64,000 bases of DNA. It comes from Axinella damicornis. Its lineage: Eukaryota; Porifera; Demospongiae; Axinellida; Axinellidae. The notes beneath the pieces were generated by a model, which saw only the letters and a program-made list of their open reading frames with translations, made no database searches and was not told the origin of the DNA. Positions 22,392-33,000 of this stretch are shown here, piece after piece; within the stretch, counting starts at the first letter, position 1, and each line of letters starts with the position of its first letter. Location of the stretch: assembly GCA_963931865.1 (NCBI GenBank), contig OZ007514.1, forward strand, positions 3,836,084-3,900,083, given 5' to 3'. The position numbers and the translations under genes are program-made.

Positions 22392-23460
22392 ATGCATGCA
22401 CACCAGTAGGCCTATGGGAGGGTCATCTTGTGGTCTTGTCTTTGCCCTTTGGTTGTTTTAGCAGCCACTTGAAGTACTTGAAGTACTTGATAAGGTGTGA
22501 CCAATGAGAGCAGCTGATGTAAACATTATGCAACAACTCTGACACAATAACTGGGCACATACTGACTCCTGCAGTGTTGTAACGTTGGCAGCAGTGTGTG
22601 GGAGATGGTGGGTAGGGAGAACATAGCATTAATTATTAAATGGTTACGGCACCTTCACTGGTAAGAACACTGACTCGTGTATACACAGATTCAATTACAC
22701 ATGCACAGTGTCCATACATGGCGTCTTTGTCTACTGTGTTGGAGCACTGTGGTTTGAGATGCACTTCAAAGGTGAACCTCAGGCAGCTGTTGGTGGCAGT
22801 TTAGATTGCTCATGTGAAGACCACAAAACCATCCTGAAGGATAGCCTCGGTCCCAGGCCATCGCCCAGCTTGTTAGTGTGTGAGAGCCTGGGAATGAGGC
22901 CACCTGAGGTAGCTACAGTATTGAGATGGTTGGGAAGCAGTGCTACGTAGCATGTGGTTGAAATATGGTATCTGGTCAACATGGTAGACTTTTCTATGTT
23001 TTAGAGGACATCGTATCATGTTGCCCTTAATAAGTACATGCAGAGAGTGAAAGGACTTCCCTCCGTACTCTCCCCTTCCTCTATTCTTTGCCCTTCCTCT
23101 CTGATGACCACCTCCCTTCCCTTCCCCCCACTCCACACACACACACACACACACATCAGATATCACAGTATATTCTTGGCTTGGGAAGGAATGTTCTAAA
23201 CAAGAACACGCAATGGTGATGGAGAAAGATTGAAACAGTATGTTGTCACACACTGAAGCATAAGCATGCTCCCATCTAGTTTTGTACGGTAGTGAGGATG
23301 TACGATAGTATTTTTGTAGGCTATTACAATCACCTTTGCTGTCACAATCATCACCTCTTGATGAAACGGCCTCACCACAAGTCCAAACAGGACAGTCTGC
23401 AGTCCACTTCACCACTCTTGTTGGCTTCAGCTTACAAGCCGTATGGGACTTAGTGCCATG
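21855..23460. other. Rearranged unit 1 flank
   Basis: Fragments match the DHAD 3' flank (22440-22620 with 54375-54545; 23060-23290 with 55960-56185). (CACG)n and (CA)n occupy 22291-22386. A hairpin repeat is at 22842-22900. No gene recognised. Confidence 0.6.
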
Positions 23461-23629
23461 GGATTAGGTGCATTAACTTCACTGACACAACACCATCAGT
23501 CACTCTCTTCAACACGTGCATGTGCCAGACATTGTATTGTGCATGCGTGATGTTCTGATGTTGTCGCTGCATCGATAAAATCACTGACAGCGATAATACA
23601 TAGTAATCGTGGCAGTGTCTGTCACGATA

Positions 23630-23881
23630 GTACCATCATAGCAGTATACGTATTGTGTGACCCTATATGGTAATCATGTTCTATGGTTGGGAGTACCATC
23701 ATAGCAATATACTTATTGTGCGACCCTATATGGTAATCATGTTCTACGGTTGGGAGTACCATCATAGCAATATACTTATTGTGCGACCCTATATGGTAAT
23801 CATGTTCTATGGTTGGGAGTACCATCATAGCAATATACTTATTGTGCGACCCTATATGGTAATCATGTTCTATGGTTGGGG
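23630..23881 (+). repeat. 63-bp tandem repeat, four copies
   Basis: The unit ACCATCATAGCAATATACTT and on recurs every 63 bases with almost no change after the first copy. Since 63 is a multiple of three the frame stays open on both strands, which is an artefact of unit length. Confidence 0.9.
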
Positions 23882-25827
23882 TTTCTCTGCAGCAAACATA
23901 ACGAACTCCTCCCGTAGTTATTTTGATGTGTTGTTTTTCGGACGTCATACCTTCACACTTGAATGAATGGGGGAGTGGCTCATTGTGTTTTTGTGTATGC
24001 ATATCATTGTGTACATGTACTCACAGGGACATTGGGGGGCATTTTTGACTTTTAAAACCTCCACCGCCTCCTCCTCTCTTCTCCTTCCCCCTCCCTAGCC
24101 CCTCCCCCTCCCTCCACCCCCTCTCCTCCCCTTCTCCATCCCCACCTCCTCTCCCTCTCCCCACTCCCTCTCTCCCTCCACCACATCTTGGAATACTCAA
24201 GCACAAAGGAAACAGCATTTTGGCACAACAAGATAATAATTAGCACTTTGTAACTTCCTGGCCTTCTGCTCCGACTTTCTGAATATCCACTCTTCGTAAT
24301 TATTCTACTGCAATCTTCGTTATGATGAAAGGCCTGTTCTGTTGTATAATGTTATGGTGACACTATAATCTTGTTTGACGTTTAATGTGGCCTTGTATAT
24401 ATGCAAGCTCCTGGTATATGGCATGTCATATTATGCATTGTTTCCTTCACACACTAATTCATACACACAGGAACCCAGACACTGCTGTGATCAACCCTGA
24501 CAGACTGTGTGAACTGGAGATCAGCCTTTTCACTAGCTGGCTTTGGTTCACTGCAATCACCTCCTGCCAGGACTGCATACTGCATAGCCATTCGAACATT
24601 GTGGTGTTTAAACCAGTGTACGATATGGTCCTGCTGTACAGTCAGCCATGTCTGAGAACAGCAATACGCAATACCTAGTAATGTGTAGGAGACCTCCAAC
24701 TTTCTCCATAATGACATTCTAAATTGTTTTATGCTCAGATTCATTACTTGTGATTTACAGTGTACGTCACTGAAGTTGACATTGTTACAATAACTATAGT
24801 GTCCCTGAGTTGTATGGAAGCTGCATGTAGCTATACGTAATTTTATTGTGAAGTTTCTTGGGGAGTGCTATATTCTCATCCAGCCGGCCGGTACTGACCT
24901 AGGATCCATGGATGACACACGGCCGGCCATAGCCAAAGACTGTGGGATACTTCTCTATATGAGCTGTTTGATTGAGAGTGGATCCGGTTCTCCAAAATTA
25001 ATTTAAAAAGAGGTCATCAGAGAACGCGGTAGCGTTCTCTATTTAGGGATGGCTAAGGAAATTTCGAAATACCATACTGATGCACCAGCAGGAAAACGGC
25101 CAAAGAAGCTACTACCCCCCAAACCAAGCATGCAGACAGAATGATACTGCCTAGCAGTTCACAAAAACACTCGCAAACGTACCTGAGAGTACGCGGGAGT
25201 CGAGTAATAAGTCGCCGTAAAATTCCGATTTCGTCATCTTCTTTCTTTCTTTCTTTCTTTCTTCTTCTTCTTCTTCTTTCTCATTGACTAGCATAGCTGG
25301 ACAACAAAAGCATTTCCTGAGCTAGTTCACTCACAGAACAACATCGCTTTCGTCGTAGTAGCTCCTTTCGGCCCTTTTGACTACATACTGGCAAGAAAGG
25401 CACTGCTGGCTAGCTACGATTCCGTGAATTGCTAGCACGAAGCCATTTTGATGCAACCAGAGGTCACGCGTGCCAAATGCGCATGCGCAGTTCACATGCA
25501 AACGCACGTTGCATTCTTTTTTACAGCATTTTGGGCGCTTGGTGATCAGCTGAATCCTTGTGAATCCATCATCTGGTGCCTCACTACCGCTGCGAGGAAT
25601 TTCCCCGCTTTACCGTACTGCAAGCGACGAAAAGCTGGGCGTGGGACTGGGAACGAGGCTAGTATATACCACCAATACTGTGAGTGAGGTTAGAGTTTTG
25701 GTAGTGGAAATAGAATGAAGCATCAAAGCCTGCTCAGTGCCCAGCAGAAGGTTCACATCCATCAAGGCAATTAATAAAATGACATCATGAAAGTTACGCA
25801 TTCCATGCGCTCAAAAAACCTCACAAA
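23882..25827. other. No gene recognised
   Basis: A pyrimidine tract at 24056-24184, GGCCGGCC-containing palindromic stretch near 24885-24925, a diverged (CTTT)n repeat at 25235-25283 and TGCGCATGCGCA at 25478-25489. Short open frames lack support. Confidence 0.5.
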
Positions 25828-26086
25828 CTAGAAACAAAAAATTTTCTTACAAAAATTACAAATGATTTAGTTATGGCCACCCCGATCGACTCCCGAAAAA
25901 GCAGACAAACAAGGAATGCCATTAACCAGCCTCAGTCCCATCCCATCCCTAAATTCTACATTTTTCAATGGGATGGGACTGAGGCTGGTTAATGGCATTC
26001 CTTGTTTGTCTGCTTTTTCGGGAGTCGATTGGGGTGGCCATCACTAAATCATTTGTAATTTTTGTAAGAAAATTTTTTGTTTCTAG
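25828..26086. mobile_element. 259-bp palindromic element with CTAGAAAC ends
   Basis: CTAGAAACAAAAAATTTTC at the left is matched by the reverse complement at the right, and the arms pair for about 110 bases around a short loop near 25955. A foldback MITE is likely. Confidence 0.8.
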
Positions 26087-26710
26087 TAATAATATGACTG
26101 TCAGTCAGAGACTGGCGATGCCCCTATGCAGGTGTTAATATTTGTTGGTGTGAGTGATGTCTATTATCTATGGTTGCAGCTGGTATGTTTTGCACTGATT
26201 AGCTAGTTCCCCAATGACCCACAGCTGGTCCATGCAGCTGCAGTTACAGATAGCCTGGGAGCAGTGACTAAACTGAGAGTTGTGTGCAGATTTGAATATA
26301 TTATGCAATGCTTCATAGAATGGACTTTATACACACCAGCTACTTCACTCTAGCCACGTGGTCTTTGGACCTGTGCATACTGGATTAGAATATATACAAT
26401 GTCATTGGTTGCTTTGTGTCGTTCAGCACAAAAATATAATACTAGTGGAATGTGCGACATTGTGGGGCGAACTTGAGCGAGTGCACATGCATGTGGACAC
26501 TTCTATATACAAGACTGTCATCAGAATGTGACTGCATGAGCACAGCACAACCTCACACAGGCCCCAGAAATATAATAATATCACACCAAAAGTACACACA
26601 TATGCACAACACAGGTACTACGAGTCAGGGTAGCTGAAGCAGTCTAGCGGTGACATGGCACACAATCTATATACATGCAGCACACTGGTCCAGCACACCA
26701 TGTGTTCTGT

Positions 26711-27332
26711 AGGACATGCATGCCATGTACAGCTCAGAGTTCGATGCATACCAGTACATAGCGGTGTTCATCTTTGCTGATGCCACTGAGGAGGTACAGA
26801 GGTAGATAGACTGTTCACTTTAGGCCTCTAGGCACTCTCCGTTTACTTCTTTATCCAAGGAGGCCATCTACCAGTATCTGCCAACTCCCTCATCTCTAGC
26901 TTCCTCCTAAAGAGTGAGAAGCAGCTCATTCTCATGAAGTACACTGGCAGGTTACAAAGTAATACAATGCCAACTAGATTTATAACTAGCTACTAAACTA
27001 GCATGACCATGGTGGCTATCTCTGCAGGGTTCTTTTAAACTACATGCATACAGGACAGTTGACATCTTCCTCCATTCTTTACTTTTCCCTCCCTCCCATT
27101 CTCTCTCTTCACTTAGCTATATTCGGCCAGATGGACTGCTGGAGTCTCAAGCCCAACTCTCACAGCAACAACCACGGCACCGTTCCTATCTATAGACGCG
27201 AAGCCTTGCCGGGTCTGGGCAGCTACTTGCCTACGGAACAGCATTCGGATCCGAGTCAACTACAAGGGCTTCAACAGAGGGAGCGCCAATGGCAGAGGGC
27301 CTACCAGAGGAGGCCAACGGCATCGGTGAGCG
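26711..27332 (+). pseudogene. Cluster of degenerate exon-like pieces, unknown gene
   Basis: 26719-26793 reads like coding sequence (FDAYQYIAVFIFADATEE, then GTACAG). 26880-26952 carries NSLISSFLLKSEKQLILMKY but needs a frameshift. 27109-27330 encodes an Arg/Gly-rich stretch (YKGFNRGSANGRGPTRGG) before a GTGAGC. I do not recognise the family. Confidence 0.3.
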
Positions 27333-27350
27333 AAGAAAAACGACAGAGAC

Positions 27351-27574
27351 ATAATCACGCTCATCTCTGTCCACCGTTTACGCGTGCACAGAAACAATTC
27401 CCGCCAAAATTGAACAACCGCAGATGCCAACCAATCAGATCGAAGCATTCCGGTTGCGTGCGTTGGCTGATGCACCGTAATGCTGCGATCTGATTGGTTC
27501 GCATCTGCGATTATTCAGTTATGGCGGGAAATTTCCTTGTGCACGCGTAAACTGTGGACAGAGATGAGCGTGAT
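27351..27574. repeat. Inverted repeat with paired CCAAT boxes
   Basis: The arms 27351-27442 and 27486-27574 are imperfect reverse complements, each with ACCAATCAGAT or its complement and TTTACGCGTGCAC. It lies just upstream of a TATA-like motif at 27602. Confidence 0.65.
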
Positions 27575-27601
27575 TCTTGCCAGCAGCTAGGCGTCAGCGG
27601 G

Positions 27602-27610
27602 TATAAAAGG
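27602..27610 (+). promoter_or_regulatory. TATA-box-like motif
   Basis: TATAAAAGG preceded by a CCAAT-bearing inverted repeat. Nothing recognisable as a gene follows within 300 bases, so it may be a chance match or an orphan promoter. Confidence 0.35.
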
Positions 27611-27721
27611 AGAGTCCATTTGTGTCTACGCCATTCGGGTTAGGTTTAGCTCGGGTGAGGTAAAGGTGAGGTGAGCCCTCACCCTAACCTTACCCTAGCT
27701 GAATACCTTTCACCGCCAGGG

Positions 27722-27975
27722 TAAGTGGGGGTGGGGTGGGAGCATGGGGGGTGGGGCTGGGGTGGGAGCATGGGGGTGGGGCTGGGGTGGGAGCATGGGG
27801 GTGGGGCTGGGGTGGGAGCATGGGGGGTGAGGTGGGTGCATGGAGGGTGGGGCTGGGAGCATGGAGGTGGGGCTGTGGTGGGAGCATGGAGGGTGATGCT
27901 GTGGTGGGAGCATGGGGTTGGAGCATGGTGGTGGGGTTGGGATGGGAGCATTGGTGTTGGGGCTGCGGTGAGGGC
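27722..27975 (+). repeat. G-rich minisatellite
   Basis: About ten copies of a 20-26-base unit related to GGTGGGGCTGGGGTGGGAGCATG. The open frames on both strands are low complexity. Confidence 0.9.
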
Positions 27976-28484
27976 ATGGCTGGTTGGGTTGCTTAGTGTG
28001 GTTTGCATAATGGACTATGGTGATTTGGTTAGTATTCTCGTTCAAAAAATGTTTTGCTAATACACGTTGAGTGTATACAGAGCATCATCAATGCTACACG
28101 TTGAGTGTATACAGATCAATGACCACACGTTGTTCATGTCACTACATAATGGATGTCTGGTTAACTCTCAGACATGGTTCGTCTCAATGGAGCTGCAACC
28201 TCATTAGCAGCCAGCAGCTTCGTAGGAGTGGTGGCAATGGAGACATGGCGTCCACTGGGAATAGAAAAATAGACCAGTCAGTCACTCAGGGAACAAGTAG
28301 TCAGGAAGGTCGTTGATGTCAAAGGGCATATAAATGATTGGGGAGGGGAGGGGGGGATCAGTTCAGATCATCACTGAACTCACTTGAGTATAAATGGCAT
28401 TGCTCCAAGATTCCATTTTAAAGGTCAACCAACCTTCAACAGTAAAACCAAGGCTTTAGTGGGGTTAGGCAGAGCCTGAGTCGA

Positions 28485-28612
28485 GCACGTCCACAAGCTG
28501 GTCCGCACACCAGATTCAAGCTGGTCTGCATACCAGAATCATGCTGGCCTGTACATGCACCCGAATCAAGCTAGTCTGCACACCAGAATCAAGTTGGTCT
28601 TCACATAATATG
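28485..28612 (+). repeat. CAAGCTGGTCTGCA tandem repeat
   Basis: Four to five degenerate copies of a roughly 30-base unit (AAGCTGGTCTGCACACCAGA and similar), each itself partly palindromic. Confidence 0.75.
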
Positions 28613-29752
28613 ACCGCATCTATCCACACTTACGTACATGTAGACACACTACCACCCACCCACACACACACACACACACAAGTATAGTCTTATCTTCAAC
28701 CATACCCTAGTATGTATCTTGCTGCGGAATGCAGGACATTGGAGGGCGAGTCTGAGCGAAGTGTATGCTCGTGCAGGACATGCAAGGAGCAGTTGCATTC
28801 ACATCATTGTCATCAGAATGTGACCGGGCAATGAGTACAGAAATTATGGCACTCTTGAAACATACACTCCAGTTTCGTGCACATCACAGCAACTGTGAAT
28901 CAAGTTAGCGTTTATAGCTAGCTAGCTAGCTCATGGATAATATAGCTATATTATCCATGACTACTAGTAGCTGAAGCAGTCTAGCAGCATGCATGTAGCT
29001 AGATGGTTCGTTGAATTCGAATATTATTGTGCATGTGCAAGTGAAATTCGCTGATTTAAAATTGCAAGATCCATCAAACATCAAACATCAAACATACACA
29101 TGCACTGTGCAGTGAAGTCACGCTAGTGCGGGGCTTGCTCAGGCTAGCCCCAATTAATATCTCCTGGTCTCATAAGTTGTTCTGGGCATGAATCAGGGTA
29201 CAACTGTACATTCAGCTCTGATCGAATGCAGTTATCGCTGCATGCATTAGATATCTTGCAACCGTTACTAGCAGCTATAGTTTGAGGGTATAGCTAAATA
29301 AGTATATGATCGAGTATCACCAGTGCTTTTCTACTGACAGTTGCATAATGGATGTGAGATGACTTTCTTTGTAATTATAGCTGCTGGGGAAGGCATTGGT
29401 TGTATACATGACAAGTATCATCACATATTCATGCATGTTAACTACGTTGCTCGTTCCCAGACCATTCATCCAGCTAGTGCGTATACTGCTTCCTGAAGCT
29501 GAGGTTGGTTTGGGTCTGGCTGGGATGGAGACTATAATGATTGACTGAGAAAAAAATGTGCCTTTCTGTTCTTTATTCAGCCCACCATTCAGAAAAAGTG
29601 ATCCAGATGTAGTTTTGAAATCTGTTTAATGCGGCAATAACACCTGCTGATGTACAATTATAGTATAAAGACACAAAATAAAATTAATGGAACATTCTGC
29701 AGCGATACATTCACAATTTCTCATGATACAAACTGAGAAAGACAATGTCACT
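28613..29752. other. No gene; spacer before Roc-death gene 2
   Basis: A block at 28740-28870 resembles 26445-26580. A perfect 30-base palindrome centred near 28947 (ATGGATAATATAGCTATATT). Possible 3' UTR of the Roc-death gene at the right end. Confidence 0.45.
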
Positions 29753-30063
29753 TCATGGCTTGGCAAACCTCCTCTTCAGTTCTTGAGCTAGTCTATGCTG
29801 ACTGACTGCCTTGGTCAGGAGGGCTTGGATGATAGTGGCCCACGTGCAAGGGGTTGTCTGCTGCTCCCTCCACTTCCTGAACGCTGCTCCAAAGCATCGG
29901 ATCTGGTTTCTGTTCTGTTCGATCTCAATGCAGTCCAGTTGGTGTGGCTTCAGTCCCAGCTCCATCCCCACTTCTCTCCACAGGGTCGGAATCTCAGCAG
30001 CCACCTCGTTCAGAAAATCAACATCGCTGGGCTCATAGTTCAGTCCGGCACACTCGTGTGCAT
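29753..30063 (-). CDS. Roc-death gene 2, exon 7: C-terminal death domain
   Basis: It starts after a TTGTTTACAG acceptor in phase 1 and ends with a TGA at 29753-29755. Death-domain residues: LWREVGMELGL, CIEIEQNRN, then CTWATIIQALLT and ELKRRF. It diverges strongly from the unit 1 last exon, much more than the rest of the gene does. Confidence 0.78.
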
Positions 30064-33000
30064 CTGTAAACAAAACAGGTTGAGAGAATATTAATGACAC
30101 TTTCCACTGCGTAAACTCATTGCTAACTGTGTAGGTGACACAAAATGCACTCTACTAAATCAGATGTAGGTATACATACCTGGGGAAAGATGAAGTCCAC
30201 TTGTTGCAGTATCTGCTCTGCAGTCCACCATCGAATCATCCTGAGGAGAGAGGAACGTGATCAACTAAAACAACTCCAGGATGTAGGAATTAGCAGAATT
30301 TGTACAGATTACTGAAATGCTGTTAAGTGCAATAGCTATTTCACCCACAGTTACAACCTACCTCACTGAACCACACTTGGAAGCCTTCAGGAAGGTCAAA
30401 TCGCTTCCTGGTGATGGGGCACTTCAGGATGCACGGTTTTCCATGTAGAAATGTCACTGTGGCTGGATGGGGTGATTGGTTGATACCAACATCTGGACAA
30501 AAGAAGCTAAAGTAAGGTACTGCCTTTTGAGAACAGTGCAGTACTTTGGACACCTCAGTAATAGCACTGTTGATAGATCGGCGAACTTCACTGCAGACGC
30601 TTGCAAGAGAAATATTACGAGTAGAACCTCCAGAGGAAGCACAAAGCTCAATGGATAGGAAACTGGGTAGCACTGTAAGCAGAAAGGAGTCGTATGGGCC
30701 AACAGAGAGGCAGATTTGGTCACGAAAGATTTCGTCTTGGTCCAACTCCCACTCCAGCATTGATTTCATTTTGTTCTGGAGTAAGTAAACCGCCACTGCC
30801 CCAAACAGACCTTTAGGACAGTATCCACTCTTGAACGTGACCAGAAGAGGGCGGGCACTAGAGGGTGTTGTGCCAGTGCTCGTGGATTGACTGCCCTCAG
30901 AGTGCGCCAAGGCACATGGGATGAAATATTGAGAGGAAGAACCGTCTTTGCTGAGCAGTGCTATGATGTTGAGGTGCTGAAGTAGTGCAACTAGTTTTCC
31001 GGGAGGAAGAAACTCGGTTGACCTGGCTAGCTTCTCGAAGATATCAAGAGGGAACATTCCATTCTTTGCAAACAGTTCACAAAGGAAGGGGTCGGTACGA
31101 TTAAATGTAAATGTGGCAACGAGAAGGTCAGTGATCATTTCGAAGAGGTATCGAACCTCTTTGATAACGTACCCTCGGAGTTCTTCGATGTCATGGTAGT
31201 AGCGGATCACTCCAACATTCTCATGAAGGAATCGCAGAGCATCATTCATCTCGTCACGTGTGTCAATCCTACACTGCCGAGCTACTTTGTAGCATTGCTC
31301 ATACTCAAGAACTGGTGCCGTCATACGCTGCAAGGTATTACTAAACATATGCCACGAGAAGGGAGTTTTCACTCTATACTTGTCTCCTTGCGCTCCGATA
31401 CGCTCCACAGCAGCTCGGACCTGCTGCACATCCTCATCATCTTCGGACAAGTTGTTGACTGCAAGGATCAAGTGAGACTCTGAAGCAAACTGGACCATCC
31501 CGTCACGATAAGCCTCAGTTCTCTTAACTACTCCCTGGAGAGTGCTGTCTATCAGACGTAGTTGTTCATCTGACACAAGGTCTTTGTGGGTGCCAATAAA
31601 GAAAACACTGGGCAAGATGTCAACCCTTTCACCGTCCACCATGCGCACTAAACTAGTGGAAGCAATAGTAGCCAGACTCTGAAGAAGAGTCTCTTGCATT
31701 GTGAGGCCAGACTCGTATGGTACAATGGACTCACCACTCGAGTTGATGTACTCCACCTTGTACCTGCTATTGAGGTCCAGATCAAGACGGAACACAAGGA
31801 AGAAGAGAGAAGGACCACAGACAAGAATTGGAAGCAGCTCCTGAAACTCTGGCTGACCTCCTGTATCCGTGAGGTACAGTGTCCAATGCCCTGCATCCAG
31901 ATTCTTCTGTTTGGACCATTTCTTCCGAAAAGCATCCCTGAACACTTCAAGTGGAGGTTTTGAACCCTGTTTCTCAGGCGTTTGTTGTTCTGTTGAAGAT
32001 GGCAGATTGGGTGGAGTGGAAGAAGCTAGTTTGGAATGTTGACTAGGTGGTTGTGTAACAACTGGAGCATCAACAGACAGCAGAAAGGGCTCAGTCGCAT
32101 CGTCAGGTGCAGTCTTGGACACGTCATGCATTAGCGACATAGCTTCATCACCAAGGTCGTCCAGTTCACACCAGAACAGCCCAGACACATGCACCGTAGA
32201 CTTCCTGAGTTCTACATGCACAGCCCTTTCTGCCACTCCAGTACTAGCATGCGAAGACAGACGCTTGTTAACGAGTCGTCGTAATAACGATGTTTTCCCA
32301 GACTGTGGTAAGCCCATAAAAATGCAGTGCATGGCTATTTGCTCAAGACAACCTTTCTCCTTCATAGCTCGCTCACAGGCAGCAAGGTATCTCCTCTCTT
32401 CATGTCCTAGCATGAAAAGACAGAAAGCTTTCATTGCAGACGTATTCAACTTTTCCAAAAGCATTCCAAAATCGACAAATGATGGACAATGTTCGATCAT
32501 GTGCACACAGTGCTGCACTGAGCTCATTCAACACCATGTTGATCACACTTGATGATATGTGCACATGTGTAACACGATGGTCTACTGTGGTATTGGCAAT
32601 TGGTAGCATGAGCAACGCAGTCAGGAAGTGAGGCAAAGCCGACTCCTACTTCTTGACTGCATTGCATGAGTCAATAACCATTGCAGACAATCCCATCACA
32701 ATTGATCCTACATCTAAGTTTCTTGATGCTGCTATTGTTGTATTTGTCCCTGACATGGAGCAGGTCAGTGTTGGTGGTCACAGCAAAAATGTATCCAAGC
32801 GCAGCAGAGCCTCATGCAGTAGGTGTAGCTGTGAGTTTTGGTCCTGGTTGTATGGGTTGGACGTGAGCATCAACAGGCCTATGCCTGCGTGTGCGACCAG
32901 CTCATGTGACATGAAGGTCAAGTGAGGTGATCCTATACAAATATCTTGTACTGTATCCAGTGGAAACTGCACGCCTGGTAGCTAGTGAATCATGGCCCAG

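Noticed and set aside
23630..23881. Regular direct repeats considered as a CRISPR array
   Set aside because: The 63-base units are identical end to end with no variable spacers, in a eukaryotic sequence; it is a tandem repeat.
27679..28060. Pro/His- and Trp/Gly-rich frames around 100 codons
   Set aside because: They are translations of the G-rich minisatellite with no start context or splice support.
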